A stretch of DNA of 7,726 nucleotides, from contig CAILKC010000779.1 in the NCBI GenBank assembly GCA_903834675.1, positions 1 to 7,726 on the forward strand, in the 5' to 3' direction. Position numbers and translations under genes: made by a program. This document shows, in pieces, positions 5,988 to 7,726 of this stretch (the first letter of the stretch is position 1; each line of letters begins with the position of its first letter). The DNA comes from an uncultured Victivallales bacterium. GTDB taxonomy: Bacteria; Verrucomicrobiota; Lentisphaeria; Oligosphaerales; JAFGRS01. The notes under the pieces are model-generated. The model had not been told where the DNA came from. It did no database searches and saw only the letters and a program-made list of their open reading frames with translations.

Positions 5988-6537
5988 TTGATCCCCAAGT
6001 GCATGATGGAATACCCGCAGAAGCTCGCCGATCAGAAGCGGCTCCTGCCCGACTTCATCATCAAGAACCGCGAGTTCATGGAGGGCTTCTTCAAGGCACA
6101 GGGCCTGAAGGGGCGTACGCTTGCCGACGCACTGGCCCGTGGCGGCGCCAGAGCGTCCTTTCGCCGCCTTTCCGACCTTTCCCGACGCCCCCAAGCCCCT
6201 GAACGAAGGGGTCCGCATCCTGGCCTTCTTCAGTGCAACGTGTGACCAGAGCAAGGCCACGGCGAGGACCCTGCTCGAACTCCAGTCCATGACGGCCGTC
6301 TACCTCGTGTTCTTCGATGCAGAGGACGCGATAGCCGAGTTCCAGAACGCCACGGACACGTATTCGGCCCCCTGGATCCGGCTCGACCCGGCGCTCTTCT
6401 TCGATCACATCGGCGACGCGCCACCCCGGGTGTACGTCCTCAACGATGGCAGGGGCGTGAGATTCTGGGACGGAGAGAGCCCGGTGGATGAACTGCGGCA
6501 GGCCTTGACCTCGCTTCTACCACGCCCTGGCCCCTGA
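5988..6537 (+). pseudogene. Thioredoxin-like fold protein, disrupted by a frameshift
   Basis: Two overlapping frames together read like one protein. The first (5988-6245, open back to 5898) gives WLIPKCMMEYPQKLADQKRL and a helical segment through GLKGRTLADALARG, then turns into Arg/Pro-rich out-of-frame sequence. The second (TTG 6121 to stop 6537) is protein-like from APERPFAAFPTFPD onward and has no ATG start. It carries VRILAFFSATCDQS (31-44), a thioredoxin-type strand and active-site loop in which the second Cys of CxxC is Ser, then a strand (YLVFFDAEDA), and a PPRVYVLNDGRGVRFWDG segment like the cis-Pro and C-terminal strands of TlpA/TraF-type proteins. A net +1 shift near 6140-6155 would join them. 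The N-terminus and export signal are not present. The degenerate CxxS and helical leader could also suit a conjugative TraF-like protein, but that is weak. Confidence 0.45.
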
Positions 6538-6557
6538 CGCCCCGGCAGTAATGGGTC

Positions 6558-6664
6558 AGAAGCTGTGAAGAAATGCCCGCATCGCTGTCCGCAAACCACT
6601 TTTCGTGGTCCATCCAGGCACAAATCTTGATTTCGGCCCCGATTTCGATTCTTTCACAGCTTCT
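6558..6664. repeat. 12-bp inverted repeat with 83-base spacer
   Basis: AGAAGCTGTGAA (6558-6569) and TTCACAGCTTCT (6653-6664) are perfect reverse complements. Between them lie a small perfect hairpin, ACCAC-TTTTC-GTGGT (6596-6610), and a direct repeat of GATTTCG (6629-6635 and 6641-6647). The arrangement could be the end structure of a small mobile element or a remnant of a gene with fortuitous symmetry; no target duplication was seen. Confidence 0.6.
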
Positions 6665-6697
6665 CACTGGATGGGGGAACATGCCCAACGGGGACTC

Positions 6698-6722
6698 GCT
6701 GAAGCTCGGGGAGAGCTTCAGC
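6698..6722. terminator. Strong 10-bp hairpin, possible transcription terminator
   Basis: GCTGAAGCTC (6698-6707) and GAGCTTCAGC (6713-6722) form a perfect stem around the loop GGGGA. It lies between converging genes, where a bidirectional terminator would be useful. No run of T follows on either strand, so rho-independent termination is uncertain. Confidence 0.4.
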
Positions 6723-6792
6723 CCGAGGGCGGGACTCCGGCAGGAGGCGGCCCATTGAGTCGGAGTTTCGCGTTCACCCGCCCGCAGCGCCT

Positions 6793-6848
6793 CTGGAGAG
6801 GCGCCTGGCCTCAGGCGCAGAGCGGTGGAGGCCCACCGCATCTCCACC
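6793..6848. repeat. Copy 1 of a ~55-bp hairpin-bearing repeat
   Basis: The first 28 bases (6793-6820) are identical to 6926-6953, and the remainder matches copy 2 with a 2-base length difference and a few substitutions. It folds into two hairpins: GCGCCTG-GCCT-CAGGCGC (6801-6818) and GCGGTGG-AGGC-CCACCGC (6822-6839). The two tetraloops are reverse complements of each other. Between the copies, 6861-6878 forms a third 7-bp stem with the same GCCT loop (GCCCGGG/CCCGGGC). The pattern is REP/BIME-like. Confidence 0.75.
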
Positions 6849-6925
6849 AGGCTGTGGACCGCCCGGGGCCTCCCGGGCAGTACCGGCCGTGCGCAGCACC
6901 CGCGAGCCGCGGCCGCTCCATTCCC

Positions 6926-6979
6926 CTGGAGAGGCGCCTGGCCTCAGGCGCAGCGGCGGCGGCCCACCGCATCTCCACC
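6926..6979. repeat. Copy 2 of the ~55-bp hairpin-bearing repeat
   Basis: It repeats 6793-6848 at a distance of 133 bases and ends four bases outside the stop codon of the cusA-type gene. The first hairpin is conserved exactly (6934-6951, loop GCCT). The second has one base change that makes a C-A mismatch in the stem (6953-6970). Lying directly downstream of the minus-strand gene, it could help end or stabilise that transcript. Confidence 0.75.
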
Positions 6980-6983
6980 GCGC

Positions 6984-7726
6984 TCAGACCGCCGCCTCTG
7001 GCCCGAGGGCTGGCTTGACCTCCGTGTGCCACTTCCAGAGCAGGTAGATGGCGGGGTAGACCAGCAGCTCCATAATGAAACTGGTCACCAGGCCTCCGAC
7101 CATCGGCGCGGCGACGCGTTTCATCATGTCGGCGCCGGTCCCGACGGACCACATGATCGGCATCAGGCCCATGCTGGCCGCGGCAACCGTCATCATCTTC
7201 GGTCGAATCCGTTTGACGGCGCCATGGATGATGGCCTCGTGCAGGTCAGCCAGACTGCGCAACCTGCCCTTAGCCTTGGCCTCGTCATAGGCCAGGTCAA
7301 GGAACAGCAGCATGAAGACGCCGGTCTCGGCATCGAGACCCATCAGGGCGATCATGCCGACCCAGACGGCGATGGAGATGTTGTAGCCAAGGAGGTACAG
7401 GAACCACACGGCACCGACAGCACTGAACGGCACGGCCAACAGCACCACCAGCGCCTTGAAGGTGGACTTGGTATTGGCGTACAGTAGCAGGAAGATCAGC
7501 AGGACGGTCAGCGGCAGGACCACCTTCATCCGCTCCTTCACCCGCAGCATGTTCTCGTACTGCCCGCTCCAGACCAGCGAGTAGCCAGTGGGCAGCTTGA
7601 TGTCCCGGGAGACCACCTGTTTGGCATCCTTGACGTAGCTGCCGATGTCGCGACCGGCGATGTCCACGAACACGTAACCGGCCACCATGCCATTCTCATC
7701 GCGGATCATCGAGGGGCCGTTGACCA
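6984..7726 (-). CDS. cusA: CusA-type heavy-metal efflux RND transporter, C-terminal part
   Basis: The gene enters from the right edge and ends at the stop at 6984-6986, so only about 246 C-terminal residues of a roughly 1,040-residue protein are visible. CusA/CzcA-type (HME-RND) pumps sit in the inner membrane and, with a periplasmic adaptor and outer-membrane channel, use protons to export Cu, Ag, Zn, Co or Cd. Numbering from the Met codon at 7709, the segment shows a periplasmic stretch (GYVFVDIAGRDIGSYV, LPTGYSLVWSGQYENM, 11-54) and five membrane spans (about 63-78, 86-107, 111-137, 171-187, 202-225). The span-3 motif DAETGVFMLLF (126-136) holds the Glu of the proton relay. The inter-helix segment HGAVKRIRPKMMTVAA (162-177) and IAPM/AAPMVGG-type ending are family hallmarks. 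The reading frame is intact in view. The metal specificity cannot be told from this part, so the symbol is a family-level assignment. Confidence 0.9.
   Translation of the reverse strand, partial: VNGPSMIRDENGMVAGYVFVDIAGRDIGSYVKDAKQVVSRDIKLPTGYSLVWSGQYENMLRVKERMKVVLPLTVLLIFLLLYANTKSTFKALVVLLAVPFSAVGAVWFLYLLGYNISIAVWVGMIALMGLDAETGVFMLLFLDLAYDEAKAKGRLRSLADLHEAIIHGAVKRIRPKMMTVAAASMGLMPIMWSVGTGADMMKRVAAPMVGGLVTSFIMELLVYPAIYLLWKWHTEVKPALGPEAAV

Larger units (their letters stand above)
6538..6983. other. Convergent intergenic region rich in hairpins and repeats
   Basis: This 446-base stretch lies between the thioredoxin-like remnant and the end of the cusA-type gene. I see no convincing intact gene. 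It has two parts: a less GC-rich left part (6555-6670) bounded by a 12-bp inverted repeat, and a very GC-rich right part (6690-6980) with at least five strong short hairpins and a two-copy repeat. The long open frames on both strands in the right part are products of GC-rich repeats. Confidence 0.7.

Noticed and set aside
6605..7018. Plus-strand open frames of 137 and 220 codons in the repeat region and opposite cusA
   Set aside because: They are made of hairpin repeats and the antisense of a clear membrane-transporter gene, with no plausible protein features.

Overview
This is a GC-rich bacterial window. A CusA-type RND efflux pump at the right end points to a Gram-negative (two-membrane) organism. 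Nothing fixes the phylum. Most of the window reads as an accessory, partly decaying region: defence-like and toxin-antitoxin-like genes on the left and centre, then gene remnants and hairpin-rich DNA, then the end of a core-type metal-efflux gene.

Layout, left to right. (1) 1-153 has no gene. It holds a striking inverted repeat (24-81). (2) 154-3413, plus strand, is a tight two-gene unit. The first gene is a large sacsin-like/GHKL-ATPase-family protein that keeps only the downstream half (tandem sacsin-type modules, Pro-rich linker, C-terminal zinc-binding HNH-like module) and lacks any recognisable N-terminal ATPase domain. Five bases later comes a DUF6602 protein with a PD-(D/E)XK-like D...ExK nuclease signature. 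(3) 3522-4280, minus strand, is a convergent DUF2971 gene. (4) 4393-5445, minus strand, is a run of four small genes in transcription order: a Phd/YefM-like antitoxin, a RelE-like toxin that loses its C-terminal half, a DUF4160 protein and a DUF2442 protein with a basic Gly-rich tail. (5) 5537-6537, plus strand, holds two remnants: the C-terminal winged-helix and low-complexity end of a COG2865/AlbA_2-type regulator, and a frame-disrupted thioredoxin-like gene. (6) 6538-6983 is a 446-base convergent intergenic stretch with several strong hairpins and a diverged two-copy repeat of about 55 bp. (7) 6984-7726, minus strand, is the C-terminal third of a CusA-type heavy-metal RND transporter that runs off the window.

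How the genes may work together: the sacsin-like gene and the DUF6602 nuclease are probably co-translated, and together they are the best candidate for an uncharacterised (possibly anti-phage) system. In this copy the ATPase half is absent or separated by the inverted repeat, so the system may be broken or encoded as a split pair whose first part lies left of the window. The Phd/RelE'/DUF4160/DUF2442 run looks like two stacked toxin-antitoxin-like modules with a deletion at their junction. All functional statements rest on recognising family signatures by eye; no database search was possible.
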